DNA from: Candidatus Thalassarchaeum betae
GTDB taxonomy: Archaea > Thermoplasmatota > Poseidoniia > Poseidoniales > Thalassarchaeaceae
NCBI GenBank assembly: GCA_003193925.1
Contig: PSPG01000003.1
Coordinates: 1-64,000, forward strand
Reading direction: 5' to 3'
Length of the DNA stretch: 64,000 nucleotides
Position numbers and translations under genes: made by a program. The notes beneath the pieces were generated by a model that worked only from the letters and a program-made list of their open reading frames with translations, was not told the DNA's origin and ran no database searches. This document shows, one piece after another, positions 15,853-24,885 of the stretch. Position 1 is the first letter of the stretch. Each line of letters starts with the position of its first letter.

Positions 15853-18438
15853 ATGCGCAGAGCCGTTGTGCCCGCAATCCTGCTGATGCTGATGGCCAGT
15901 CTGTGGCCCTTGGCAGTGACTTCTGCCCAGTCTGCGCCCACTGACGCGGTCTACATCAACGAGATACTGGTGTCCCCGAACAACGAGAACTACGGCGGCA
16001 CCGACTGGAACGGCGACGGCTCGATAGGAATCTACAGCGACCAGTACCTCGAACTGCACAACCCCGCCTCCGAGGCAATAGACATCGGCGGCTGGTGGCT
16101 CGACGACATCGCCGACGGCGGCTCCCCAGCCTGCAGCATCGGCTGGGACACGGTCCTCGAGCCGGGAGCCTACGTCGTCTTCTACCGATCCTGGACGGGA
16201 ATCGAGTTCGACTACTGGGACGGCGACACGATTCGTCTTCTCGACGGCTCGGGGACCGAGGTCGACTCTGTGAGCTATGAAGGCGAGGACTCTGACTGGG
16301 ACATCCCCTACGGATACGACTCGACTGGCAACTGGGTCAAGCTGTCCGACGGCAGTCCGACCCCGGGAGGCGCCAACGACCAGGAGTGGGGTGGCACCAA
16401 CCACTTGCAGGGCAACTGCTACGCGCCACGCGACCACATCCACTCCGGCCAGTACGTGCTCAAAGGCGAGATCGTCACTATGGCCTCAGAGAACGCGGTG
16501 ATTCCGAACGGGAACGTGCTCGTCATCGACGGGACTATCGAGGCGGTTTGGTCTGATGCCGACCCCGAGCCACAGGCGGCTGAGGGAGTGATGACGATTG
16601 ACACCAGCGGCACCATCTACCCGGGACTGATCGATACCCACAACCACGCTCACTACAATTACATCCCGCTGTGGGACCACGGCACCAACGGCTGGCAGAA
16701 CAGGTACCAGTGGCAGGCCGAGGAGGCCTACAAGGACGCGGTATCCCGAGTGAAGAGCCATGTCACGAGCGGGGGCAGCGCCGGCTGCGACCTCAACCCG
16801 GAGGGCATGAAATTCGCCGAGCTGCGCTCGCTGGCCGGTGGCACCACCGCCATCCAGGGGAGCTCCACCTCAGACACCGACACCTTCGACTCGATTCTGG
16901 CTCGCAACGTCGAGCTGTACAACTTCGGCAGGGACTACGTATGGACCAAGGTCAGCCAAATCACCTCCGACTACGAGGGCAACCACATCAAGGAGGGTAA
17001 CTCCTCGGGCAGCCTCGACGGCTGGTTCCTGCACCTCGCAGAGGGCGTGGACGAGGCCTCTCGAGCCGAGTTCGACGTCCTAGTCGGCAACGACCTGCTG
17101 GTGGGCGAGCTCATCGTGATCCACGGCACCGCGCTCACCTCCGCGGAGTTCGAGCAGATGGCCGCGGTCGGCGCGAGCCTAGTGTGGTCGCCGACCTCGA
17201 ACCTGCTGCTGTACGGCGACACCGCTGACATCGCAGCTGCTGACGCGGCGGGGGTGAACATCGCCCTGGCTCCCGACTGGGCGCCCTCTGGGATGAAGAA
17301 CCCGCTCGGCGAACTCAAGGTAGCGGACTGGTGGGACAGCAACGTGCTCGGTGACATCTTCACCGACTACGAGATGGTTCAGATGGTCACCACCAATTCC
17401 GCTCGTGCGACCAACTGGGAGGACGAAACCGGCATCATCGCAGCCGGTATGGCCGCCGACCTGCTGGTACTCGACCGCTTCCACGACGACCCCTACAGGA
17501 ACCTCATCAACGCCATCGACCCCGATGTCCGACTGGTGACTGTCGGCGGCCTGCCGGTGTTCGGGGACGTCGACATCATGCAGGCCCTCGACGACGAGAT
17601 CGAGGTCATCCAGGGAGACGGCTTCCAGAAGGCGACCGACGTGACCTACGACGGGGTCGAGATGGCGAGCAAGTCCTACGCGCAGATAGTCACGGACCTC
17701 GCTGCTTGCATGGCCGAGAAGACGACAAACCCGATGGAGGAGCTTTTCACCTACGGTGATGACCGCTTCTTCGACGTGCTGAACCGCTCCGCTACCTTCC
17801 AGGACGGGCGCACCATCGACCTGTGGGGTGACTACTACGACATCGAGTTGGACGACTCCGGGCACCGGCTCGACGGCACGGTGGGCGGCAGTGGGCCCAT
17901 CCAGACCAACAACTCCAGCAACGGCAGCAACGGGGAGATCGTGCCGGAGCCTGACCTGCCGGTGCTGTGGCCTACCTACGGTCCGCGAGGAGGCACGATT
18001 CCACACCTGACCACCATCGAGGAGGGCATCCACCTCGAGGAGTGCGAATCCACCGAAGCGACTCTCTCCGGGGCCAATGTGCCTACGACTCCGGCCAGCA
18101 AGGTCCTGCTGTGCGGCGCGATATTGATCGTGATGCAGCCGACCGCCGATTGCATCGAGGCAGGAGGCTCCTTCTGCGACCTCGAAGTCGCTGATGCAGT
18201 GGCTGTACCGGCCCACCTGTGCTCCGATTCGGGGACCTACCCCTACGAGGTGACCTGTCGGTATGGCTACGCTTTCATAGATGCAGAGGATGAGCCTGAG
18301 CCTGAGCCGGAACCTGAGCCGGAGGAGGAGACTTGGATGGACGGCGCGCTCTACTGGGTGGCTATCTTCGTCGCTCTGGCCGTGATTGCGGGCTCAATCG
18401 GGATAATCAACTCCAACCTGCGCGAGCGCGCGAAGTGA
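15853..18438 (+). CDS. Secreted lamin-tail domain / amidohydrolase fusion, membrane anchored
   Basis: 861 residues. A Sec signal peptide (1-27) is followed by a lamin-tail-like immunoglobulin fold (about 30-170: VYINEILVSP ... YLELHNPASEAIDIGGW). Then comes an amidohydrolase domain (about 200-590) with the metal motif DTHNHAHYN near 261, HGTALT near 420 and the late APDWAPSG Asp. An acidic linker with EP repeats leads to a C-terminal TM helix (about 835-857). Amidohydrolases of this type deaminate or hydrolyse rings, but are normally cytosolic. An exported, membrane-bound one suggests an extracellular hydrolase for scavenging. Substrate unknown. Confidence 0.8.
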   Translation: MRRAVVPAILLMLMASLWPLAVTSAQSAPTDAVYINEILVSPNNENYGGTDWNGDGSIGIYSDQYLELHNPASEAIDIGGWWLDDIADGGSPACSIGWDTVLEPGAYVVFYRSWTGIEFDYWDGDTIRLLDGSGTEVDSVSYEGEDSDWDIPYGYDSTGNWVKLSDGSPTPGGANDQEWGGTNHLQGNCYAPRDHIHSGQYVLKGEIVTMASENAVIPNGNVLVIDGTIEAVWSDADPEPQAAEGVMTIDTSGTIYPGLIDTHNHAHYNYIPLWDHGTNGWQNRYQWQAEEAYKDAVSRVKSHVTSGGSAGCDLNPEGMKFAELRSLAGGTTAIQGSSTSDTDTFDSILARNVELYNFGRDYVWTKVSQITSDYEGNHIKEGNSSGSLDGWFLHLAEGVDEASRAEFDVLVGNDLLVGELIVIHGTALTSAEFEQMAAVGASLVWSPTSNLLLYGDTADIAAADAAGVNIALAPDWAPSGMKNPLGELKVADWWDSNVLGDIFTDYEMVQMVTTNSARATNWEDETGIIAAGMAADLLVLDRFHDDPYRNLINAIDPDVRLVTVGGLPVFGDVDIMQALDDEIEVIQGDGFQKATDVTYDGVEMASKSYAQIVTDLAACMAEKTTNPMEELFTYGDDRFFDVLNRSATFQDGRTIDLWGDYYDIELDDSGHRLDGTVGGSGPIQTNNSSNGSNGEIVPEPDLPVLWPTYGPRGGTIPHLTTIEEGIHLEECESTEATLSGANVPTTPASKVLLCGAILIVMQPTADCIEAGGSFCDLEVADAVAVPAHLCSDSGTYPYEVTCRYGYAFIDAEDEPEPEPEPEPEEETWMDGALYWVAIFVALAVIAGSIGIINSNLRERAK

Positions 18439-19827
18439 TCATCCCAGGTGCCAGACCGGCCCGTCCGGCCCGTCCTCGACGACGACGCCCATCGCAGCGA
18501 GCTCGTCACGAATCTGGTCAGCGCGCGCCCAGTCACTGCCTTCGCGCGCGGCCTCGCGCTCGGCCAACAGCGACTCGACCTTGCCTGCGACCTCGGACTT
18601 CGCCGAGTCGGCTTCGGCTAGAGACGACATGACCTCGTCGCGAGACGGGAGCAGCCCGAGTGCATCGCCCGCGTGGCTCTCCAGCCATGCTGCGACATCT
18701 GCGCCCGCGCCCGAGGCGACGACGCCTTGGACCTCTATGATAGCCGCTCGCGTGTTGAAGTCGTCGTCCATTGCGGCGGCGAAGCACTCGCTGGCGCCTG
18801 CGAGATCGGCGCCCGACTCGCCGTCCGCGCCCAAGGAGGCGCCGTAGACGGAGACCAGCCGCTCGTAGTGGGAGTCCGCATCGGCGAGGAACTCGGGAGT
18901 CAGGTCGATCGGGTTTCGGTAGGGCACGCTCAGCAAGGCGTAGCGCAGCGCCAGCGGGTGGTGAAGCTCGAAGGCGTCGCTGACAGTCCAGAAGTTACCG
19001 AGGCTCTTGCTCATCTTCTCGCCGTCGACGTTGACGAAGCCGTTGTGCATCCAGTAGCCGACCACGGGCTCGCGGCCCGTGCAGCATTCGGACTGGAAAA
19101 TCTCGGCCTCGTGGTGCGGGAAGCGCAGGTCATGGCCGCCACCGTGGACGTCGAACTGCTCGCCGAAGTGCTTGAGCGACATCGCAGAGCACTCGATGTG
19201 CCATCCTGGCCTACCCGCCCCCCAAGGACTGTCCCACGACGGCTCGGCGGGCTTGGCGAGCTTCCACAGTGCGAAGTCGCGGTGGTCGCGCTTGCCCGAG
19301 CCGGTATCCTCGACGCGCCCGCCAGCTCCGGCTCGCACCATCTCGAGCGTCTGTCCTGTCAGTTGGCCGTATTTCTCGGGAGCGGTGTCGATTTCGAAGT
19401 AGACGCCGTCGTCACCGATGTACGCGTGGCCCTTATCGATGAGCGTGGACACCATGTCGATGATCTCGGGGATGGTCTCGGTCACACGGGGATAGGAATC
19501 CGCCCTCAGGACGTTCATCGCGTCCATCGCCTCGTAGTAATCGGCGATGTTGCGGTTGGCGACTTCGGAGAAGTCGACCCCCTCTGCTTCCGAGATGTCC
19601 AGGATCTTGTCGTCAATGTCGGTGAAGTTCTGCACGTAGTCGACATCGTAGCCGCTGGCCTCCAGCCACCTGTGAACCACGTCGAAAGCGAGGTAGCAGC
19701 GAGCGTGTCCCAGATGGCTTGGCGTGTACGGCGTGATGCCGCAGACGTACATGCGTACCCTGCCATTCTCAAGAGTCGAGAAAGCCCGCTTGTCGCGCGA
19801 GCGTGTGTCATAGACCCTGAGTGTCAT
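18439..19827 (-). CDS. cysS: Cysteinyl-tRNA synthetase
   Basis: A class I synthetase for tRNA-Cys, 462 residues from ATG 19827 (the frame continues to 19860). It has the zinc/Cys-binding C29 in MYVCGITP and the HIGH-type HLGH (38-41). It also has the RPGWHIECSAM zinc ligand, GGGHDLRFPHHEAE, and KMSKSLGN near residue 270. The TPYTPSHLGHA wording is closer to MshC-like enzymes than to typical CysRS, but the full DALR-type C-terminus and GWHIECSAM support CysRS. Its stop abuts the amidohydrolase gene, and its start abuts the amidotransferase pair. Confidence 0.93.
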   Translation of the reverse strand: MTLRVYDTRSRDKRAFSTLENGRVRMYVCGITPYTPSHLGHARCYLAFDVVHRWLEASGYDVDYVQNFTDIDDKILDISEAEGVDFSEVANRNIADYYEAMDAMNVLRADSYPRVTETIPEIIDMVSTLIDKGHAYIGDDGVYFEIDTAPEKYGQLTGQTLEMVRAGAGGRVEDTGSGKRDHRDFALWKLAKPAEPSWDSPWGAGRPGWHIECSAMSLKHFGEQFDVHGGGHDLRFPHHEAEIFQSECCTGREPVVGYWMHNGFVNVDGEKMSKSLGNFWTVSDAFELHHPLALRYALLSVPYRNPIDLTPEFLADADSHYERLVSVYGASLGADGESGADLAGASECFAAAMDDDFNTRAAIIEVQGVVASGAGADVAAWLESHAGDALGLLPSRDEVMSSLAEADSAKSEVAGKVESLLAEREAAREGSDWARADQIRDELAAMGVVVEDGPDGPVWHLG

Positions 19828-19856
19828 TCTGGCCTGACTGCGTGGCTTACCCGTCA

Positions 19857-20555
19857 TCAACCCCGCGCCGCATCGACGAGGGCGGAGTACAGTACGTCAT
19901 GCCCAATGCGCTCCGGGTGCCACTGCACGCCGATGCAAAACCTCAGGTCGGGGCGTTCGACGGCCTCGATGAGCCCATCGTGCTCGGCGAGTGCTGTGAT
20001 GGTGAGTTCACCGGCGTCTGCGACACCTTGGTGATGAGTCGAGTTCGCCATGATCTGCGTGCCCATCATAGCGGCGATCATCGAGCCCTCCTTGGCAACC
20101 ACTCCGTGCTCGGTCGCAACGCCGCTGTAGCCGCCGTGGCCCTCGTGCCCGGGGGTAGTGTCGAGATGCTGGTGCAGACTGCCGCCGTGGAGAACGCAGA
20201 GCAGTTGCATGCCTCGGCACACGCACAGCATCGGCATGTCGCGCTCGAGCGCGCCTTCGAGCAGGGCAATCTCCGAGGCGTCCTGCTCGGCGTAGTACTC
20301 CTTGGTCATCGGGTCCGGCTCCTGGTAGTAAGTCGCCGGGTCGAGGTCCGGGCCCCCAGCGATGACGAGGCCGTCGATCCTGTCCAGCAGCGGGCCGGGA
20401 TCCTCGCTGGGAGGTATGATGACCGGCGTGCCCGCAGCACACCGGATTGCGGTAGTGTAAGTCGAGGGGAGTATTGCCGAATTCATCGACCAGCCGGCGT
20501 AGCTGGCATCGCGCACGAAGCAGGTCACTCCGATGACGGGTCTCGCTCCATCAGC
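19857..20555 (-). CDS. Class I glutamine amidotransferase-like peptidase C26 (PuuD-like), copy 1
   Basis: 232 residues from ATG 20555. It has the full Cys-His-Glu triad of the gamma-glutamyl hydrolase group: nucleophile in LCVCRGMQLL, His in VQWHPER with the following acid, and IAGGPDLDPATY in the oxyanion region. PuuD-like enzymes hydrolyse gamma-glutamyl-GABA and similar amides; the actual substrate is unknown. A similar protein is encoded immediately upstream on the same strand (20584-21276), so this is a tandem duplication that has diverged. Confidence 0.85.
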   Translation of the reverse strand, partial: ADGARPVIGVTCFVRDASYAGWSMNSAILPSTYTTAIRCAAGTPVIIPPSEDPGPLLDRIDGLVIAGGPDLDPATYYQEPDPMTKEYYAEQDASEIALLEGALERDMPMLCVCRGMQLLCVLHGGSLHQHLDTTPGHEGHGGYSGVATEHGVVAKEGSMIAAMMGTQIMANSTHHQGVADAGELTITALAEHDGLIEAVERPDLRFCIGVQWHPERIGHDVLYSALVDAARG

Positions 20556-20583
20556 CATACGCGCTCGAGACAAGACTGGAACT

Positions 20584-21270
20584 TCAACTTCGCGCTGCTT
20601 CAATGAGAGCGGCGAATATCTCGTGCTGCCCGGTCATCTCGGGGTGCCACTGGACCGAGATGCAGAACCTCTTGTCGGGGTCCTCGACGGCCTCTATCAG
20701 GCCGTCCTCGGTCCTGCCCACCACCTTCAGGTCCCCGGCGTCGGCGACTCCCTGATGGTGTCCCGAGTTGCCCACTATCCGAGTCCCGACTATCGAGGCG
20801 AGCCTCGAGCCCTCCTCGATACGGACCGCGTGCTCGGACCACTCGCCACCTGTGGCGCCATGCTGCTCGAAGCCCGTAGTCTCCGGCAGGTGCTGGTGCA
20901 GCCTGCCCCCGTTGTCCACGCAAAACAGCTGGTGCCCCCTGCAGACCCCGAGGAACGGCAGGTCGCGCTCCAGAGCGGCTCGCATCAACGACAGTTCCGA
21001 GGCGTCTTGCTCGGGCCGGACGTCGTTCGTGCGCTCGTGCGGTTCCTCGCCGTACAGCGCCGGGCTGATGTCGCGCCCTCCGGAGATGATGATGCCGTCG
21101 AGCGAGTCCAGTAGCGAGCCGTCCACCTCCCCCTCGGTGATGAGAAGCGGAGTGCCGCCAGCGCGGCGGATCGCCTCTGGGTAGTTGTGAGGCAGCATCA
21201 CGACCTCTTGGTCGGGCGTCTCGTAATCACGCGTGTTGACCGAGGTGGTGATCCCGATCAGAGGTCGCAT
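20584..21270 (-). CDS. Class I glutamine amidotransferase-like peptidase C26 (PuuD-like), copy 2
   Basis: 228 residues from ATG 21270 (another ATG at 21276 adds two residues). It has ISGGRDISPALYGEEPHERT, nucleophile Cys in LGVCRGHQLF, GGRLHQHL and VQWHPEMTG. The layout is the same as in the gene downstream, with matched segments such as HHQGVADAGDL. Both halves keep the catalytic residues, so two enzymes with different amide substrates are likely, not one dead copy. Confidence 0.85.
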   Translation of the reverse strand: MRPLIGITTSVNTRDYETPDQEVVMLPHNYPEAIRRAGGTPLLITEGEVDGSLLDSLDGIIISGGRDISPALYGEEPHERTNDVRPEQDASELSLMRAALERDLPFLGVCRGHQLFCVDNGGRLHQHLPETTGFEQHGATGGEWSEHAVRIEEGSRLASIVGTRIVGNSGHHQGVADAGDLKVVGRTEDGLIEAVEDPDKRFCISVQWHPEMTGQHEIFAALIEAARS

Positions 21271-21272
21271 GC

Positions 21273-21674
21273 TCACTCCTCTTCTTCCTCTCGCATCTTC
21301 CTAGCGTGCCTGAACGACATGATGCCAGCGGTCATGAAGCAGGCGCCCACGACGATGAGCATGAGGTGCGAGGCCAGAGCGAGGTTCGACATCCCGTCGC
21401 CGTCGGTGAAGACGCGGGCACCACCGGCGACCATCGCCAGAGCCACCACCATAGCAACGTGCATGTAGTGGTGCAGGTTGGCCTCGTTCCTCTCGGAAAG
21501 AACGCCGAGGACCAGGAGCGGGGCACCCATGAATGAGGGGATCATGGCAGTAATCGAAGGCGGATCGGCGCTTTGCATGAAGTAGGCCGCTATGCCCCAG
21601 ATTACTAAGAGGCCCCCCTCGATAATCGCCAGCCTTGGTACGCTCATCCCGAGAAATCTGAACTCGTCGCTCAT
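21273..21674 (-). CDS. Four-TM membrane protein, unknown
   Basis: 133 residues from ATG 21674. Four hydrophobic helices are separated by short loops (LAIIEGGLLVIWGIAAYF, MGAPLLVLGVL, MHVAMVVALAMVAGGA, HLMLIVVGACFMTAGI), with an acidic EEEEE end that overlaps the start region of the amidotransferase by four bases. It lies just downstream of the Fe-S oxidoreductase on the same strand, so it may belong to that transcript. No family recognised. Confidence 0.55.
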   Translation of the reverse strand: MSDEFRFLGMSVPRLAIIEGGLLVIWGIAAYFMQSADPPSITAMIPSFMGAPLLVLGVLSERNEANLHHYMHVAMVVALAMVAGGARVFTDGDGMSNLALASHLMLIVVGACFMTAGIMSFRHARKMREEEEE

Positions 21675-21706
21675 GGCACCCGCCATAGGCGGGTGGTATA
21701 TGACCG

Positions 21707-23710
21707 TCACGATTGGGCGATCTGCTCTTGGATCTCCTTGTCCTTGGCCACGATCTGCTCCCACAGCAGCTCGGCCACGTCCATGACCTCCATCTCCGCA
21801 CCGACTGCGTTCAGCCCGTCGTTGACCATGATGGAGCAGAACGGGCAGCCCACTGCTACGGTGTCGCAGCCGGTCTCGGCCAGCTCGGCGGCGCGGATGA
21901 CGTTGACACGCTTGTCGGGGTCCTCCTCCATCCACATCCGCGCCCCGCCGGCACCGCAGCAGAACGAGTCGCGGCCGTGGTTCTCTGTCTCGACGTCGAC
22001 GCCGCCGATTACGCTCCTCGGCTCATCGATGACGCCACCGATGCGCCCGAGGTAGCACGGGTCGTGGAAGGTCACGCTGCGTCCGTTCTTCTCCTTCTCG
22101 ATCTGCGGCAGCTTGCCCTCCTCCTGCAGCTTCGCGAGTATCTCGGAGTGGTGGAAGACCTCGAGATCGCCGCCACCGTAGTCGCCGTACTCCTTGCCCA
22201 AGGTGTGGAAGCAGTGCGGGCAGGAGGCGATGATTCGCTTGACTCCGAGCTCTTGGAAGGTCTTGATGTTGGTCTCGGCTAGCATCTGGAAGAGGTACTC
22301 GTTGCCCGCTCTGCGGGCCGGGTCCCCCGAGCAGCCCTCCTGCATCCCGAGGATGCCGACGTCGAGGCCGGCCTGCTTGAGCAGGGAGATGGTCGAGCGG
22401 GCCACCTTCTGGTTGCGCGCATCGAAACTCGCAGCGCAGCCTACGAAGTAGATGTACTCGGCAGGCTCGCCGACCTTCACATCGAGGTCGGCCGCCCAGT
22501 CGGCGCGCTCGTGGGCGCCGAAGCCGTACGGATTCGAGGCGGACTCCATGTTGCCCATCGCCGTGTTCAGCTCCTCAGGGTACTCCATCGTCTCCATCAT
22601 CGCGTTGCGGCGCAGGTCGGTCAGTTTGGGCACGTGCTCGATGTACAGCGGGCAGACGTCGACGCAGGCGTTGCAGGTGGTGCAGGCCCAGACCGCCTCG
22701 TCGGTGATTCGCTGCATCATGGTCTCCCCGGGCTGCTCGCCCGCCAGCAGCAGCGGAGCGTGCTCGTTTGCGTAGTCGCGGACGTCGAGGATGACCTGCA
22801 TGGGGTTCAGGCCCTTGCCTGAGGCGTAGGCCGGGCAGACGTCTTGACAGCGCCCGCACGAGGTGCACGACCAGCCGTCGATGAGCTGCCTCCAAGTGTA
22901 CTGCGTGTAGGTGCTGACTCCGAAGGTATCGATGTCGAGATCCTTGAGCGGGACCGCCTTACCGTCGTCGCCGACAGCGAGCGGGCGCATCTTTCCCTTC
23001 GCCTCGATGTCGTGGAAGAACACGTTTGGCACAGCCATCACCAAGTGCATGTGCTTGGACAGCGGTATGAGAACCAAGAAGACGCAGATCGAGAGAATGT
23101 GAATCCAATAGGCGGCGATGACCGTGCCTTCTGTCGGGCCCATGCTGGCGACCCAGTGCCCGATAGGCTCCCACTTGCTGGATGGGTCCTGAGACGCCTC
23201 GACGATGAACGAGGTCGTCGTGATGAAGATTATCAGGAGCAGGATGACGTTGCCCTCGAGTTGCGACGCGTTCTTGAGTTTCTCAGGGGCGAACGCCACC
23301 CTGCGCACGAGGGCGGGCACGCACCCGATGAACGCCATCGTGTAGCCGAGTTCGACCATCCCGTTCCAAGGTCCGAACAGCGCATCGGGGAGGATCCTGT
23401 CGGAGAAGGCGTTCGCGGTGGCGAGGTCGAACATGTCGGAGGCCAGCATAAGGAAGCCCCAGAACATCAGGACGTGCATAGTCCCGACGACCCGTTCTCT
23501 GAGGACGTGCTTCTGCCCCAGCCAGCCGATAATGAACTCCCGCAGGCGGGCGCCCCATGAGCCGAAACGGTCGTCGGGAGCGCCAATCATCACTAGGCGC
23601 GTGGCCTTCCGAACCTGATAGAGGAAGAAGCCTATCGACAGGCCACCGATGACCAGCAGGATGTGCCAGCCGTCGAGGGGGCCGTATGACTGCAGCAACG
23701 GGTGCTCCAT
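21707..23710 (-). CDS. Membrane-bound HdrD/FadF-like Fe-S oxidoreductase
   Basis: 667 residues from ATG 23710. The N-terminal half (about 1-250) has 5-6 TM helices with histidines, like the cytochrome b (NarI-like) subunit. Then come two 4Fe-4S ferredoxin motifs (CTSCGRCQDVCP and CTTCNACVDVCP) and two CCG cysteine-rich domains (HDPCYLG ... FCCGAGG and SCPHCF/CPFC). This is the fused arrangement of HdrDE-like/FadF proteins, which pass electrons from flavoproteins (e.g. ETF) to quinones. In an aerobic heterotroph it would link fatty-acid or amino-acid oxidation to respiration. Divergent from mevalonate kinase. Confidence 0.88.
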   Translation of the reverse strand: MEHPLLQSYGPLDGWHILLVIGGLSIGFFLYQVRKATRLVMIGAPDDRFGSWGARLREFIIGWLGQKHVLRERVVGTMHVLMFWGFLMLASDMFDLATANAFSDRILPDALFGPWNGMVELGYTMAFIGCVPALVRRVAFAPEKLKNASQLEGNVILLLIIFITTTSFIVEASQDPSSKWEPIGHWVASMGPTEGTVIAAYWIHILSICVFLVLIPLSKHMHLVMAVPNVFFHDIEAKGKMRPLAVGDDGKAVPLKDLDIDTFGVSTYTQYTWRQLIDGWSCTSCGRCQDVCPAYASGKGLNPMQVILDVRDYANEHAPLLLAGEQPGETMMQRITDEAVWACTTCNACVDVCPLYIEHVPKLTDLRRNAMMETMEYPEELNTAMGNMESASNPYGFGAHERADWAADLDVKVGEPAEYIYFVGCAASFDARNQKVARSTISLLKQAGLDVGILGMQEGCSGDPARRAGNEYLFQMLAETNIKTFQELGVKRIIASCPHCFHTLGKEYGDYGGGDLEVFHHSEILAKLQEEGKLPQIEKEKNGRSVTFHDPCYLGRIGGVIDEPRSVIGGVDVETENHGRDSFCCGAGGARMWMEEDPDKRVNVIRAAELAETGCDTVAVGCPFCSIMVNDGLNAVGAEMEVMDVAELLWEQIVAKDKEIQEQIAQS

Positions 23711-23823
23711 TGCGTCTGCCTCTTGCCAGACTCGCCTGACAGTGGTCGCAGTCGTGACATGCCCTTGAAACAACCGCCGACAGACAACCCAACCCTCATG
23801 GCTCAAGGGCCCAACCAACAGAC

Positions 23824-24801
23824 ATGGCGCGCGCCTTCGCACCGGGGAAGTGTATCCTGTTCGGTGAGCACGCCGTGGTGTACGGCCACCCCGCGGTGGC
23901 CGTGGCCATAGACGGCGGAGTCGAAGTCAGCATAGAGGAGTCCGACCGATGGACCCTAGAGGGGCTTCCCTTCGACTCATCCCGGCACCCTCACATCTCC
24001 TATATCCTCCAGGAGGTGTTCCAGTACGACGGGCCATCGCTGAGGATGCAGGTCAAGAGCAGCCTGTTCTCATCCGCCGGCCTCGGCTCCTCGGCAGCCC
24101 TGTCCAATGCTATGGGTGCCGCCCTTCACTCCCACCTGAATCCGGGCCAGCCCCTCGATCCGGTCGCGCTGGCCCGGATGGGGCACTCGGCCGAGGCGCG
24201 GGCTCAGCAGGGCCGTGCCAGCCCGACCGACACCGCTACCAGCGCGCTGGGAGGCTGCGTAGTGGTCTCTGGAGAGTGGGTCGAGGGCACTCGTCACGTT
24301 TTCGACGCCAGCCTGTCTACGCCCGAGGGTGAGAGAGAGTGGGCAATCAACGCGGTCGACCTGCCGGACAACCTCGAGGAGGCTTGGCTTGTGATCGGCT
24401 ACACCGGGGACATTTCGCCTACCGGCAGGATGGTCGCCGGGGTGGCGAGCCTGCTCGAGGAGAAGCCGGAGCTCGAGGGCGAGATGGACGCCATAGCGAG
24501 GATCACCCGAGCCGGGCTGACCGCTCTGTCCGCCGGCAACCTCGAGGCGGTCGGCATGGCGATGGACGCGTGCCATGAGAGGCTGCAGCGCTTGCAGGTC
24601 AGCAGCCCCGCCCTCGAGGCACTTGTCGAGGCCGCCAGACCGCACGCTCTGGGAGCCAAGCTCACCGGCGCCGGCGGGGGCGGCTGCATGGTGGCTCTGG
24701 CGAGAGAGCCGAGGAGGGTCGCTGAGTCGATCGAGATAGCCGGTGGGAAGCCTCTGATATCGAGGGTTGGGGCACCCGGAGTGCATCTGCTCGAAAATTA
24801 A
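23824..24801 (+). CDS. mvk: Mevalonate kinase
   Basis: A GHMP kinase of 325 residues that phosphorylates mevalonate for archaeal isoprenoid lipids. It shows the N-terminal APGKCILFGEHAVVYGHPA motif, the phosphate loop SSAGLGSSAAL (about 85-95), the catalytic Asp in DTATSALGG, and the C-terminal LTGAGGGGCMVAL motif. ATG 23824 gives a family-typical N-terminus (MARAFAPGK). About 70 bases separate its stop from the TATA box of the tbp gene. Confidence 0.95.
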   Translation: MARAFAPGKCILFGEHAVVYGHPAVAVAIDGGVEVSIEESDRWTLEGLPFDSSRHPHISYILQEVFQYDGPSLRMQVKSSLFSSAGLGSSAALSNAMGAALHSHLNPGQPLDPVALARMGHSAEARAQQGRASPTDTATSALGGCVVVSGEWVEGTRHVFDASLSTPEGEREWAINAVDLPDNLEEAWLVIGYTGDISPTGRMVAGVASLLEEKPELEGEMDAIARITRAGLTALSAGNLEAVGMAMDACHERLQRLQVSSPALEALVEAARPHALGAKLTGAGGGGCMVALAREPRRVAESIEIAGGKPLISRVGAPGVHLLEN

Positions 24802-24856
24802 GGCTCAGATTCGGCTCAGTCAATCGAAAATTCAGGTTCGTTGATACCGACCACCC

Positions 24857-24864
24857 TTTATAAG
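24857..24864 (+). promoter_or_regulatory. TATA box of the tbp gene
   Basis: tttataag, centred near 24860, is 26 nt from the ATG at 24886 and 10 nt from an earlier ATG at 24871. The spacing favours a leaderless mRNA starting at 24886. Confidence 0.7.
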
Positions 24865-24885
24865 TAGCATATGGTCCGGGGCCTC

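Noticed and set aside
17179-18216. Open frame of 345 codons on the minus strand.
   Set aside because: Shadow of the amidohydrolase gene in GC-rich DNA; no motif or signal.
18673-20034. Open frame of 453 codons on the plus strand.
   Set aside because: Antisense of CysRS, whose motifs are unmistakable. Long antisense frames are common at this GC content.
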